Source of the DNA: Apostichopus japonicus
Taxonomy: Eukaryota; Echinodermata; Holothuroidea; Aspidochirotida; Stichopodidae
DNA: 64,000 nucleotides
Assembly: GCF_037975245.1 (NCBI RefSeq)
Contig: NC_092578.1
Span: 17,799,821 to 17,863,820, forward strand
Direction of reading: 5' to 3'
Position 1 is the stretch's first letter. Each line of letters starts with the position of its first letter. Below the pieces are notes generated by a model. The model was not told where the DNA came from. It made no database searches and saw only the letters and a program-made list of their open reading frames with translations. Below, in pieces: positions 13,221 to 24,914 of the stretch. Made by a program: the position numbers and the translations under genes.

Positions 13221-13912
13221 CAACCGGGCTGTCGTCTCGGAAGACGTGCAGGAAGTTGGGTAATATGCTTTACGAAAACACGCCATCGTGTATGATACGC
13301 AGCGAGTTCACTATAGGAAAAAGTATTTCAAGGATAAAACAGAAAGAGCAACACAGATTGTACGGTGTCAGTGTTTTTTTTTTTTTTTTTTTTTTACGAA
13401 GTATTTTCTGACGCTTTCTCCACTTTGTGTTACATTCATCCAACAAAGAATTGAAGAAGCAAATATAGCTACAAAGATTGAGATAGAGAGAGAGAGAAGC
13501 AGATGTGAAATTGTATATATAGCGGGACGTAACCAAGGGCTTTGCCATAGAAAATTAAGTATGTCATACTGATGATATGTATGAAAAGGTAACTCATTTA
13601 CAAAGTGAACTACATTATAGATATTTGCGATATACCGAAACGGCAAAAAAATGCTACGAGAAAGAGTGTAAATATGAAAAGTCAATCAAACTTAACATTT
13701 TATTTTGAATAACGTAATATATAGAGGGAGGGGACAAGCACGTAGAATACCTGGGGAGCTCCATGTGGTGTTATTTCACTAGCTACTGAATTCTTTATTT
13801 GAGCAGGGAGAGGGCGGTGGGTGGGGGGGGGAGGGTATTAACTCGACAGGAAATTGCAAAAGAATAAGAGGCATTTGCAGTAAATCGACTCGATTTGTGA
13901 ATGGTTTACTAA
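13221..13912. other. Spacer before satellite array
   Basis: Holds a T run at 13374-13395, a GAGAGAGAGA patch near 13483 and a G-rich run at 13809-13836. The overlapping open frames on both strands are built on the homopolymer, and none is supportable as a gene. Confidence 0.5.
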
Positions 13913-16900
13913 CGTGATAATGAGGAAGTATAGCAAGGTATCTCTCTCGCTTTCCAATGTTTTAATATGAGACTATACACGATAACGCTATCATCCACGG
14001 GTTCCAGGAAATGACATTCAGCAGTAGAGAGATTGTTTGGCAGTTTATAACGATCAAATTTATGTATTAAAGTAAAACAAATCACACATATCTTTCATAT
14101 CTTATAACTCTGCTGTTTGTCTCATAATATTTTCTTTTGGGGTACACCTGGATGTTCAATATAATACAAACACGCACACGTGATAATAAGGAAGTATATA
14201 GCAGGGTATCTCTCTCGCTTTCCAATCTTTTAATATGAGACTGCAAGATAACGCTATATCATCCACGGGTTCCGGGAAATGACATCCAGAAGTAGAGAGA
14301 TTGTTTGACAGTTAAATAGCGATCAAATTTATGTATAAAAGTATTAAAAAAATAACATATCTTTCATATCTTATAACTCTGCTGTTTGTCTCATAATATT
14401 TTCTTTTGGAGTACACCTGGATGTTCAATATAATACAAACACGCACACGTGATAATAAGGAAGTATATAGCAGGGTATCTCTTTCGCTTTCCAATCTTTT
14501 AATATGAGACTACACGATAACGCTATATCATCCACGGGTTCCAGGAAATGACATCCAGAAGTAGAGAGATTGTTTGACAGTTAAATAGCGATCAAATTTA
14601 TGTATAAAAGTATTAAAAAAATAACATATCTTTCATATCTCATAACTCTGCTGTTTGTCTCATAATATTTTCTTTTGGGGTACACCTGGATGTTCAATAT
14701 AATACAAACACGCACACGTGATAATAAGGAAGTATATAGCAGGGTATCTCTCTCGCTTTCCAATCTTTTAATATGAGACTACACGATAACGCTATCATCT
14801 ACGGGTTCCAGGAAATGACATCCAGAAGTAGAGAGATTGTTTGACAGTTAAATAGCGATCAAATTTATGTATAAAAGTATTAAAAAAATAACATATCTTT
14901 CATATCTTATAACTCTGCTGTTTGTCTCATAATATTTTCTTTTGGGGTACACCTGGATGTTCAATATAATACAAACACGCACACGTGATAATAAGGAAGT
15001 ATATAGCAGGGTATCTCTCTCGCTTTCCAATGTTTTAATATGAGACTACACGATAACGCTATCATCTACGGGTTCCAGGAAATGACATCCAGAAGTAGAG
15101 AGATTGTTTGACAGTTAAATAGCGATCAAATTTATGTATAAAAGTATTAAAAAAATAACATATCTTTCATATCTTATAACTCTGCTGTTTGTCTCATAAT
15201 ATTTTCTTTTGGGGTACACCTGGATGTTCAATATAATACAAACACGCACACGTGATAATAAGGAAGTATATAGCAGGGTATCTCTTTCGCTTTCCAATCT
15301 TTTAATATGAGACTGCAAGATAACGCTATATCATCCACGGGTTCCGGGAAATGACATCCAGAAGTAGAGAGATTGTTTGACAGTTAAATAGCGACCAAAT
15401 TTATGTATAAAAGTATTAAAAAAATAACATATCTTTCATATCTCATAACTCTGCTGTTTGTCTCTTAATATTTTCTTTTGGGGTACACCTGGATGTTCAA
15501 TATAATACAAACACGCACACGTGATAATAAGGAAGTATATAGCAGGGTATCTCTCTCGCTTTCCAATCTTTTAATATGAGACTGCAAGATAACGCTATAT
15601 CATCCACGGGTTCCGGGAAATGACATCCAGAAGTAGAGAGATTGTTTGACAGTTAAATAGCGATCAAATTTATGTATAAAAGTATTAAAAAAATAACATA
15701 TCTTTCATATCTTATAACTCTGCTGTTTGTCTCATAATATTTTCTTTTGGGGTACACCTGGATGTTCAATATAATACAAACACGCACACGTGATAATAAG
15801 GAAGTATATAGCAGGGTATCTCTTTCGCTTTCCAATCTTTTAATATGAGACTACACGATAACGCTATATCATCCACGGGTTCCAGGAAATGACATCCAGA
15901 AGTAGAGAGATTGTTTGACAGTTAAATAGCGATCAAATTTATGTATAAAAGTATTAAAAAAATAACATATCTTTCATATCTCATAACTCTGCTGTTTGTC
16001 TCATAATATTTTCTTTTGGGGTACACCTGGATGTTCAATATAATACAAACACGCACACGTGATAATAAGGAAGTATATAGCAGGGTATCTCTCTCGCTTT
16101 CCAATCTTTTAATATGAGACTACACGATAACGCTATCATCTACGGGTTCCAGGAAATGACATCCAGAAGTAGAGAGATTGTTTGACAGTTAAATAGCGAT
16201 CAAATTTATGTATAAAAGTATTAAAAAAATAACATATCTTTCATATCTTATAACTCTGCTGTTTGTCTCATAATATTTTCTTTTGGGGTACACCTGGATG
16301 TTCAATATAATACAAACACGCACACGTGATAATAAGGAAGTATATAGCAGGGTATCTCTCTCGCTTTCCAATGTTTTAATATGAGACTACACGATAACGC
16401 TATCATCTACGGGTTCCAGGAAATGACATCCAGAAGTAGAGAGATTGTTTGACAGTTAAATAGCGATCAAATTTATGTATAAAAGTATTAAAAAAATAAC
16501 ATATCTTTCATATCTTATAACTCTGCTGTTTGTCTCATAATATTTTCTTTTGGGGTACACCTGGATGTTCAATATAATACAAACACGCACACGTGATAAT
16601 AAGGAAGTATATAGCAGGGTATCTCTCTCGCTTTCCAATCTTTTAATATGAGACTACACGATAACGCTATCATCTACGGGTTCCAGGAAATGACATCCAG
16701 AAGTAGAGAGATTGTTTGACAGTTAAATAGCGATCAAATTTATGTATAAAAGTATTAAAAAAATAACATATCTTTCATATCTTATAACTCTGCTGTTTGT
16801 CTCATAATATTTTCTTTTGGGGTACACCTGGATGTTCAATATAATACAAACACGCACACGTGATAATAAGGAAGTATATAGCAGGGTATCTCTCTCGCTT

Positions 16901-19155
16901 TCCAATCTTTTAATATGAGACTACACGATAACGCTATCATCTACGGGTTCCAGGAAATGACATCCAGAAGTAGAGAGATTGTTTGACAGTTAAATAGCGA
17001 TCAAATTTATGTATAAAAGTATTAAAAAAATAACATATCTTTCATATCTTATAACTCTGCTGTTTGTCTCATAATATTTTCTTTTGGGGTACACCTGGAT
17101 GTTCAATATAATACAAACACGCACACGTGATAATAAGGAAGTATATAGCAGGGTATCTCTTTCGCTTTCCAATCTTTTAATATGAGACTGCAAGATAACG
17201 CTATATCATCCACGGGTTCCGGGAAATGACATCCAGAAGTAGAGAGATTGTTTGACAGTTAAATAGCGACCAAATTTATGTATAAAAGTATTAAAAAAAT
17301 AACATATCTTTCATATCTCATAACTCTGCTGTTTGTCTCTTAATATTTTCTTTTGGGGTACACCTGGATGTTCAATATAATACAAACACGCACACGTGAT
17401 AATAAGGAAGTATATAGCAGGGTATCTCTCTCGCTTTCCAATCTTTTAATATGAGACTGCAAGATAACGCTATATCATCCACGGGTTCCGGGAAATGACA
17501 TCCAGAAGTAGAGAGATTGTTTGACAGTTAAATAGCGATCAAATTTATGTATAAAAGTATTAAAAAAATAACATATCTTTCATATCTTATAACTCTGCTG
17601 TTTGTCTCATAATATTTTCTTTTGGAGTACACCTGGATGTTCAATATAATACAAACACGCACACGTGATAATAAGGAAGTATATAGCAGGGTATCTCTTT
17701 CGCTTTCCAATCTTTTAATATGAGACTACACGATAACGCTATATCATCCACGGGTTCCAGGAAATGACATCCAGAAGTAGAGAGATTGTTTGACAGTTAA
17801 ATAGCGATCAAATTTATGTATAAAAGTATTAAAAAAATAACATATCTTTCATATCTCATAACTCTGCTGTTTGTCTCATAATATTTTCTTTTGGGGTACA
17901 CCTGGATGTTCAATATAATACAAACACGCACACGTGATAATAAGGAAGTATATAGCAGGGTATCTCTCTCGCTTTCCAATCTTTTAATATGAGACTACAC
18001 GATAACGCTATCATCTACGGGTTCCAGGAAATGACATCCAGAAGTAGAGAGATTGTTTGACAGTTAAATAGCGATCAAATTTATGTATAAAAGTATTAAA
18101 AAAATAACATATCTTTCATATCTTATAACTCTGCTGTTTGTCTCATAATATTTTCTTTTGGGGTACACCTGGATGTTCAATATAATACAAACACGCACAC
18201 GTGATAATAAGGAAGTATATAGCAGGGTATCTCTCTCGCTTTCCAATGTTTTAATATGAGACTACACGATAACGCTATCATCTACGGGTTCCAGGAAATG
18301 ACATCCAGAAGTAGAGAGATTGTTTGACAGTTAAATAGCGATCAAATTTATGTATAAAAGTATTAAAAAAATAACATATCTTTCATATCTCATAACTCTG
18401 CTGTTTGTCTCATAATATTTTCTTTTGGGGTACACCTGGATGTTCAATATAATACAAACACGCACACGTGATAATAAGGAAGTATATAGCAGGGTATCTC
18501 TTTCGCTTTCCAATCTTTTAATATGAGACTGCAAGATAACGCTATATCATCCACGGGTTCCGGGAAATGACATCCAGAAGTAGAGAGATTGTTTGACAGT
18601 TAAATAGCGACCAAATTTATGTATAAAAGTATTAAAAAAATAACATATCTTTCATATCTCATAACTCTGCTGTTTGTCTCTTAATATTTTCTTTTGGGGT
18701 ACACCTGGATGTTCAATATAATACAAACACGCACACGTGATAATAAGGAAGTATATAGCAGGGTATCTCTTTCGCTTTCCAATCTTTTAATATGAGACTG
18801 CAAGATAACGCTATATCATCCACGGGTTCCGGGAAATGACATCCAGAAGTAGAGAGATTGTTTGACAGTTAAATAGCGATCAAATTTATGTATAAAAGTA
18901 TTAAAAAAATAACATATCTTTCATATCTTATAACTCTGCTGTTTGTCTCATAATATTTTCTTTTGGGGTACACCTGGATGTTCAATATAATACAAACACG
19001 CACACGTGATAATAAGGAAGTATATAGCAGGGTATCTCTTTCGCTTTCCAATGTTTTAATATGAGACTGCAAGATAACGCTATATCACCCACGGGTTCCG
19101 GGAAATGACATCCAGAAGTATAGAGAGTTTGTTTTGCAGTTAATAACGATCAAAT
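13913..19155. repeat. 267/269-bp satellite array, about 20 monomers, with higher-order repeat
   Basis: About 19.6 head-to-tail monomers, each holding GGGGTACACCTGGATG, ACACGCACACGTGATAATAA and ACGGGTTCC landmarks. Outer monomers are most diverged; inner ones are nearly identical. Three junction variants after ATATGAGACT distinguish them: A (ACACGATAACGCTATCATCT, 267 bp), C (same start but CTATATCATCC, 269 bp) and B (GCAAGATAACG with TTCCGGG, 269 bp). The order is: divergent, B2-C-A-A', B1-B2-C-A-A'-A-A, B1-B2-C-A-A', B1-B2-B. A' carries CAATGTTTT, and each B1 is followed by GCGACCAAAT. The same 60-codon frame on the minus strand of most units merely reflects monomer identity. Confidence 0.97.
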
Positions 19156-19332
19156 GTCTGTTTACGTTGATATAATCGACACATGTTAGAGGGAACTTGT
19201 GGGTAGGGGTGGGAGGGGGGGGGGGATGCAATAAGGTAGATTATGTTGTTGAATTTGGCTGGTTATCGGCAGCTCACCTTTTTCGATGTTCAAATCAAAA
19301 GCATCCATATGTATAAGCGAAATATCTCTACA

Positions 19333-19532
19333 TATATACAAGCAGAGAAATAAGTTATGACTCATAATATTGACAAATAAGGAGAACTGTTTTATCAAAT
19401 ATATTTGAATTTTTTGGCCCCCTGCGACCTTTCGTCAGCAGTACTTGGATCTGGAAGTAATTCCAATACATTTTCTAACACAGTGCTCCTTATTTGTCAA
19501 TTGAGTCATATTATATTTCTCTGCTTTATATA
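19333..19532. mobile_element. Foldback element with ~50-bp arms
   Basis: The left arm (about 19340-19392: AGCAGAGAAATAAGTTATGA, then TTGACAAATAAGGAG) is repeated as reverse complement at about 19475-19526 (CTCCTTATTTGTCAA, then TATTTCTCTGCT). TATATA lies at both outer edges. The ~90-base centre is unrelated. The right edge abuts a broken piece of the SINE that follows, suggesting nested insertion. Confidence 0.7.
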
Positions 19533-19772
19533 ACCACTAGGCTATGGACGCCAGAACAGTGAAAACACTTCCAGCCTCCACCAGGATTCGAACCCGCGCC
19601 TCCCGCTTTGTACGCGGACACCCTAACCACTAGGCTATGGACGCTGCTTGTGTGTCCAGAGGTTCGAAACTGGTAAGGAAGGTCGTAATTCCACTGTAGG
19701 CGTTTGTCACCTGTATCGAACAATACTAGTTCTGTTTTTGGTGACATATTTGCCTTACTCTAGAGATCAAAC
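19533..19772 (-). mobile_element. tRNA-derived SINE, copy 1 (minus strand)
   Basis: On the minus strand a tRNA-like block (about 19571-19644) reads GCGTCCATAGCCTAGTGGTT at its A-box side and GGGTTCGAATCCTGG at its B-box, with acceptor arms GCGTCCA and TGGAGGC that pair at six of seven positions. Sequence shared with the copy at 38473-38725 continues on both sides, up to AGAGATCAAACAT. About 20 bases of the tRNA head (TAACCACTAGGCTATGGACG) are repeated at 19531-19550, so the copy is rearranged. Confidence 0.75.
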
Positions 19773-19854
19773 ATGATGCTAACCAACTCGAAATCATCGA
19801 AAGAGATACTTTGAACAGATTCTGTTAAATGAAATGTAGGTAAACGACAAAGGC

Positions 19855-19917
19855 AAATGAATATATATGGAATTGAAATTGTAGTGAGTTGCAAAATCGA
19901 GAACAGTGAAAACACTT
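19855..19917 (-). mobile_element. SINE tail fragment
   Basis: AATTGAAATTGTAGTGAGTT and GAGAACAGTGAAAACACTT match the tail side of the SINE at 38473-38725 and the 19551-19570 edge of copy 1. It is separated from copy 1 by about 80 unrelated bases, so it is either a second truncated insertion or a piece displaced by rearrangement. Confidence 0.55.
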
Positions 19918-20927
<1,010 letters not shown>

Positions 20928-21182
20928 GGTTCAATTGTATATGATTGTACAGCCGTTGCATAATACATACCGTAATTATTATACCCACGGGCAGTATATA
21001 TTTGCGTGCTCCAAACACCCCCGTAAAGGATACGCGTATCTACACACATCTAATTTCAAAGCAGAAAGGGTGTTTTTATCGCACAATCACACTCTTCTTC
21101 TGGGATTTCTCCCTATAAACCAAGTTCATGTTTCAGGAAATGTATCTGTTGGGCGCATGATAGGAATTTCAAGCCGTATTTG

Positions 21183-21291
21183 TGGAAATGACAGCCAAGA
21201 GTAAAGATGTAGTTTCTGAAGTTTACAATGATGATGAAATGTCTGTTTACGATGACTTATATAATCGTAACATGATGGAGGGAACGGTAGT
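21183..21291. repeat. Solitary diverged relative of the satellite's right-edge monomer
   Basis: Blocks GGAAATGACA, AAATGTCTGTTTACG, TATAATCG and GAGGGAAC appear here in the same order and spacing as at 19101-19197, the last, most diverged satellite monomer plus about 50 bases beyond the array. The two loci are 2 kb apart in the same orientation. Confidence 0.6.
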
Positions 21292-23392
21292 GATAACCCA
21301 TAAATGTCTATATATAAGCTGATTTTGATAAATCCTCGATAATGGCGTCGTATAACAATCTAGTCTAAACAATACGTAGGTGGGTTTTCGATGAGGGTTT
21401 TTTGCCGAGCGTTCAAAATATCACTGATTTAAGGATAGCGTAGAAAACTGTTTTATACAGTAGGATAATATGATTTCATTCAAGTTAATATATGCAGACA
21501 AACGTACGGTGTTTCGGAATTTGGTAGCTCTCTGTATTGTAAGTTTTCTCTCGAAATTTCGAGACTGAAAAAAGCCAAAACAAACCTGCCAATCGCCAGA
21601 CCGTCCATCCCTCTAAGGCTTCATAACATTGACGTTATTAGGATATCACTGAAACGGTTTTTTAAATAACTTTACGAAAAGCAGAAGTACTGCTTTATTG
21701 ACTGTCGCTCCTTTTCACGCATTCGCGCGCTTACCAAGCTTCACATGGTTGGATAACTAAAAGTAAGGTACGCAGGCTAGGCAGCTGTATCATCCATTTC
21801 ACCGTTCCATTTATAATCATCATTTATCCTAGATGGGCTCTTAAAGTGCGTGCAATGTTCCTCATATCCACGCACGGGTAAAATATCTCTCGGTGAAGCA
21901 ATTCAAACCTGCGAGAATTCTCAAACCTTATAAAAAAAGTGTATTATTATTATTATTACTTTGGGGGGGGGGGGCTTCTGAAAAATCCCAACATACATTT
22001 AACCTGTACCATATAATAAGGGTTTTACGTCAACCCCACCCCCCACCCCTCTCCCCTCCGCCCTCCTCCTCCAACTTCGAAGCGGTAATCTATTCAAAGG
22101 TCAACTCATAGCTCTTTGATAAAAAAAATTGCTTTGTTTCTTATAAAGGACAAAGCATAAGCCTATATATTATTTATACGTCAAACTTTATAGGACGCCT
22201 ATAGAAAGTTATATAATGGCGAGGTTTAGTCTGCTTTTAATAATTAATTAACAAGTATATATAAGAGAAAAGGTCGCCTGTGAGATATTTCTTTTCCTAC
22301 TATATAAAAAATTATGTCTACCGAAATCCCATTCAAGTCAACGTCGTAAATAATCCAGAGAAAACTCCAAAGGCATTTGTGTATATGCCCATGAATATTA
22401 AATGAACAGAAGGATTGTATAGTTGAATTAAGAGAATTAACCAATTTTCTAAGCTTGACAATTTAACAATGGAGCCGTGGATTTATCAATTGAAGTTTTG
22501 TTTTATCCTACTCCAGTCTTTCATATAAAAGAAGTTCATTTTATTCTATCCAACTTGAAGAATAGAGAAACAAGATGAAATCTTGTCTAAAACTGTACTT
22601 CATATTTCTTTTGATGTTGCCTCAATATAATATGAAATTTAAAGGTCACATTTACCGGTATAAAATGAAGTAATCGCTGGAAATAATGGCGGGAAATAAA
22701 CACCACATCATGGTGTTTCGAGGTGTTGTCTAACGGACGTTTGAAAACTATATAAATTATTGATTTTGTATTGGTACATTTACGACATATCCGTATTATG
22801 ATGCCTGTGGGGAATAGTGAGTGAACACTATATAAGGAACAGAGAAAAAATGATGCGATCCAAGCGTGCTTATTAGCGAAACATGCTGGATTTGTTCAAC
22901 ACAGTATTAAATTTAATGCGCAGTTGCATGTCTCCAACTGCGCATGCGTGATACAAAATGTTAGGTCATTTATAACATAAGGTAGTCTATAGTATCTTTG
23001 GTGTGTCACAAGTCAGATATATATATATTTCTTTATTCAGAATAATTTGGTTTAGTTATTCGAAAGACCCTGAACGTTTATCAAACCGGAATTTGAAGTA
23101 AATATCAGTTAATTTCTGAATGTACGACCAATTTAAAAGTAACTTCTCTCCGTTAGTTTGAATTTCCACTACCGGTATGTAAATTTGCTATGCACAAAAT
23201 ATGTTACCTGTTTGATCTATATGACCTAAACAGAGAACTAAGACATGCGCAGTTGGTGTAAGGAAACTGATTATATAATATTAAATTCTGTGATATCGTA
23301 TCCATCCAGCACCCAATGCCCACATACTCAGTTCAAGCATCACGTATGCGGGGCAACATTGCATCTAGTACAGTAACCGGTGGCTTGCGAGT
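21292..23392. other. Intergenic stretch
   Basis: Contains a G run at 21962-21973 preceded by an ATT run, and a C/CT-rich block at 22035-22072. No gene, RNA or further mobile element is recognised. Confidence 0.5.
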
Positions 23393-24504
23393 CACTTCGC
23401 CCAACAACCATTTCGCCCAACTGCCATTTCGCCCAACCAGCCTGGTCATTTCGCCCAACCGCGTTGGTCATTTCGCCCAACCAGCATGGTCAGTTCGCCC
23501 AACCGTGTTGGTCATTTCGCCCAACCCTGTTGGTCATTTCGCCCAACCTTATTTTTACTAATATTCAGTCAGAATAATATTACTTTTTCTATTCCACCAG
23601 TTCAATTTGATTTATTTTGGTTAAGGTTACTTCGTAATAGGTAAATAAAGTGAGGTCCGCTCGATATCGATCGGAGTCTGAGCAGTTATTTCGGGTATAA
23701 TGGGAGGATTACACTACTTTAGGCGTTTACGCATACAATGGAAGTTATATTATTATACAAACAAAGGGGAATCGGTGTGGAATAATATAACCGTTTCTAT
23801 TTCACTAGTTCAATTTGATTTATTTTGGGTTATATTATTGTCTATCCGACCGTTTACTATAAAACCTATCAAACCTAACCCCTAAAATACTGGTCCATCC
23901 TACTGACTAACAATTCCGGAACGTTAAGTGAAAAACAATATATATATAAAACCCGTCCGTAATATTTATCAATGTAACCACATATGTAATCACATATGTA
24001 GGCCTAATCAATTTAACCACGACTTCAAGTTTCCTTAATACTCGGTTCGTATCCCGTAACTTTAACAATTCCCGACCGTTTACTATCAAACCTATCAAAC
24101 CTAACCCCTAAAACACTGATCCATCCTCAAGATTCCTTAATATTCGGTTCGTATTCTGTAACGTTTCCTTACTAAAGTTATACAAAGGAAAGGACTTCAA
24201 GTTTCCTTAATATTCCTTAATATTCGAACGTTTACTATCAAACCTAACCCCCAACACACTGATCGGTCCTCAAGTTTCCTTAATACTCGGTTCGTATCCT
24301 GTAACTTTAACAATTCCCGAACGTTTACTTTTCAAGTATCATATTTAATCAAGGTTGGGCGAAATGACCAGGCTGGTTGGGCGAAATGACCAGGCTGGTT
24401 GGGCGAAATGACCAGGCTGGTTGGGCGAAATGACCAGGCTGGTTGGGCGAAATGGTAAGGTTGGGCGAAATGGCAGTTGGGCGAAATGGTTGTTGGGCGA
24501 AGTG
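23393..24504. mobile_element. 1.1-kb element with 46-bp perfect inverted termini built of tandem repeats
   Basis: The first 46 bases (23393-23438) are the exact reverse complement of the last 46 (24459-24504). The left arm consists of eight tandem units cored on TTCGCCCAAC: two of 16 bases, then 22-base units starting at 23425, 23447, 23469, 23491 and 23513, and a partial one at 23535. The right arm has the inverted core, with four identical 22-base units at 24353-24440 (GGTTGGGCGAAATGACCAGG plus CT) and shorter ones beyond. The interior holds about three degenerate tandem copies of a block starting CGTTTACTATCAAACC (about 23847, 24074, 24232). No transposase and no clear target duplication is seen. 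Confidence 0.8.
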
Positions 24505-24538
24505 TCCTGCTTCCAACCGGTGCATCAAAATATCAACA

Positions 24539-24914
24539 TTAAAGGGTGTGAAGACTAGCGCAAAAAGAAACGTCTAATGCCGGTAATCTGACCTAGTTTC
24601 GAATGAGGTGTAACAGAAGTGTTAGACACCACCATCGATCCCAGAAACTACACACACACAGCTTGCTACCGTCGGTAATTAGACACTATAGTGTACAGTC
24701 AGTACATTCAGCTGCGGTCAATACCCACAGCACAGTGTACAAACGATACAGCGATGGACATCTCAGGTCCAGCTAAAGATAACAATTAAGGTATCACGTT
24801 TCATTACTGTCTGCATTTTGTAGCGACACGAACAAAACGTCACTTGCAAGCAACAGAAAGTTAACTTTTTCAGATGGCGGCAGGCGGCTTGGGGCGAGTC
24901 TTCGATGCCTTTAA
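24539..24914 (+). mobile_element. ~370-bp MITE, copy 1
   Basis: Imperfect terminal inverted repeats: AAGGGTGTGAAGACTAGCG at the left, and GCGAGTCTTCGATGCCTTT at the right. TTAA flanks both ends here; copy 3 supports only TA, so the target may be TA or TTAA. The body is shared with 36358-36725 (inverted) and 55817-56182. It starts 35 bases after the preceding repeat-ended element. Non-coding. Confidence 0.85.

Noticed and set aside
14312-19072. Repeated 60-67-codon minus-strand open frame in most satellite monomers
   Set aside because: The frame is the same because the monomers are nearly identical; it is broken in the B1-following units and has no start context, family or length beyond one monomer.
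19571-19644. Functional tRNA gene on the minus strand
   Set aside because: Arms are imperfect, the family is dispersed with shared flanks, and the structure fits a SINE head.
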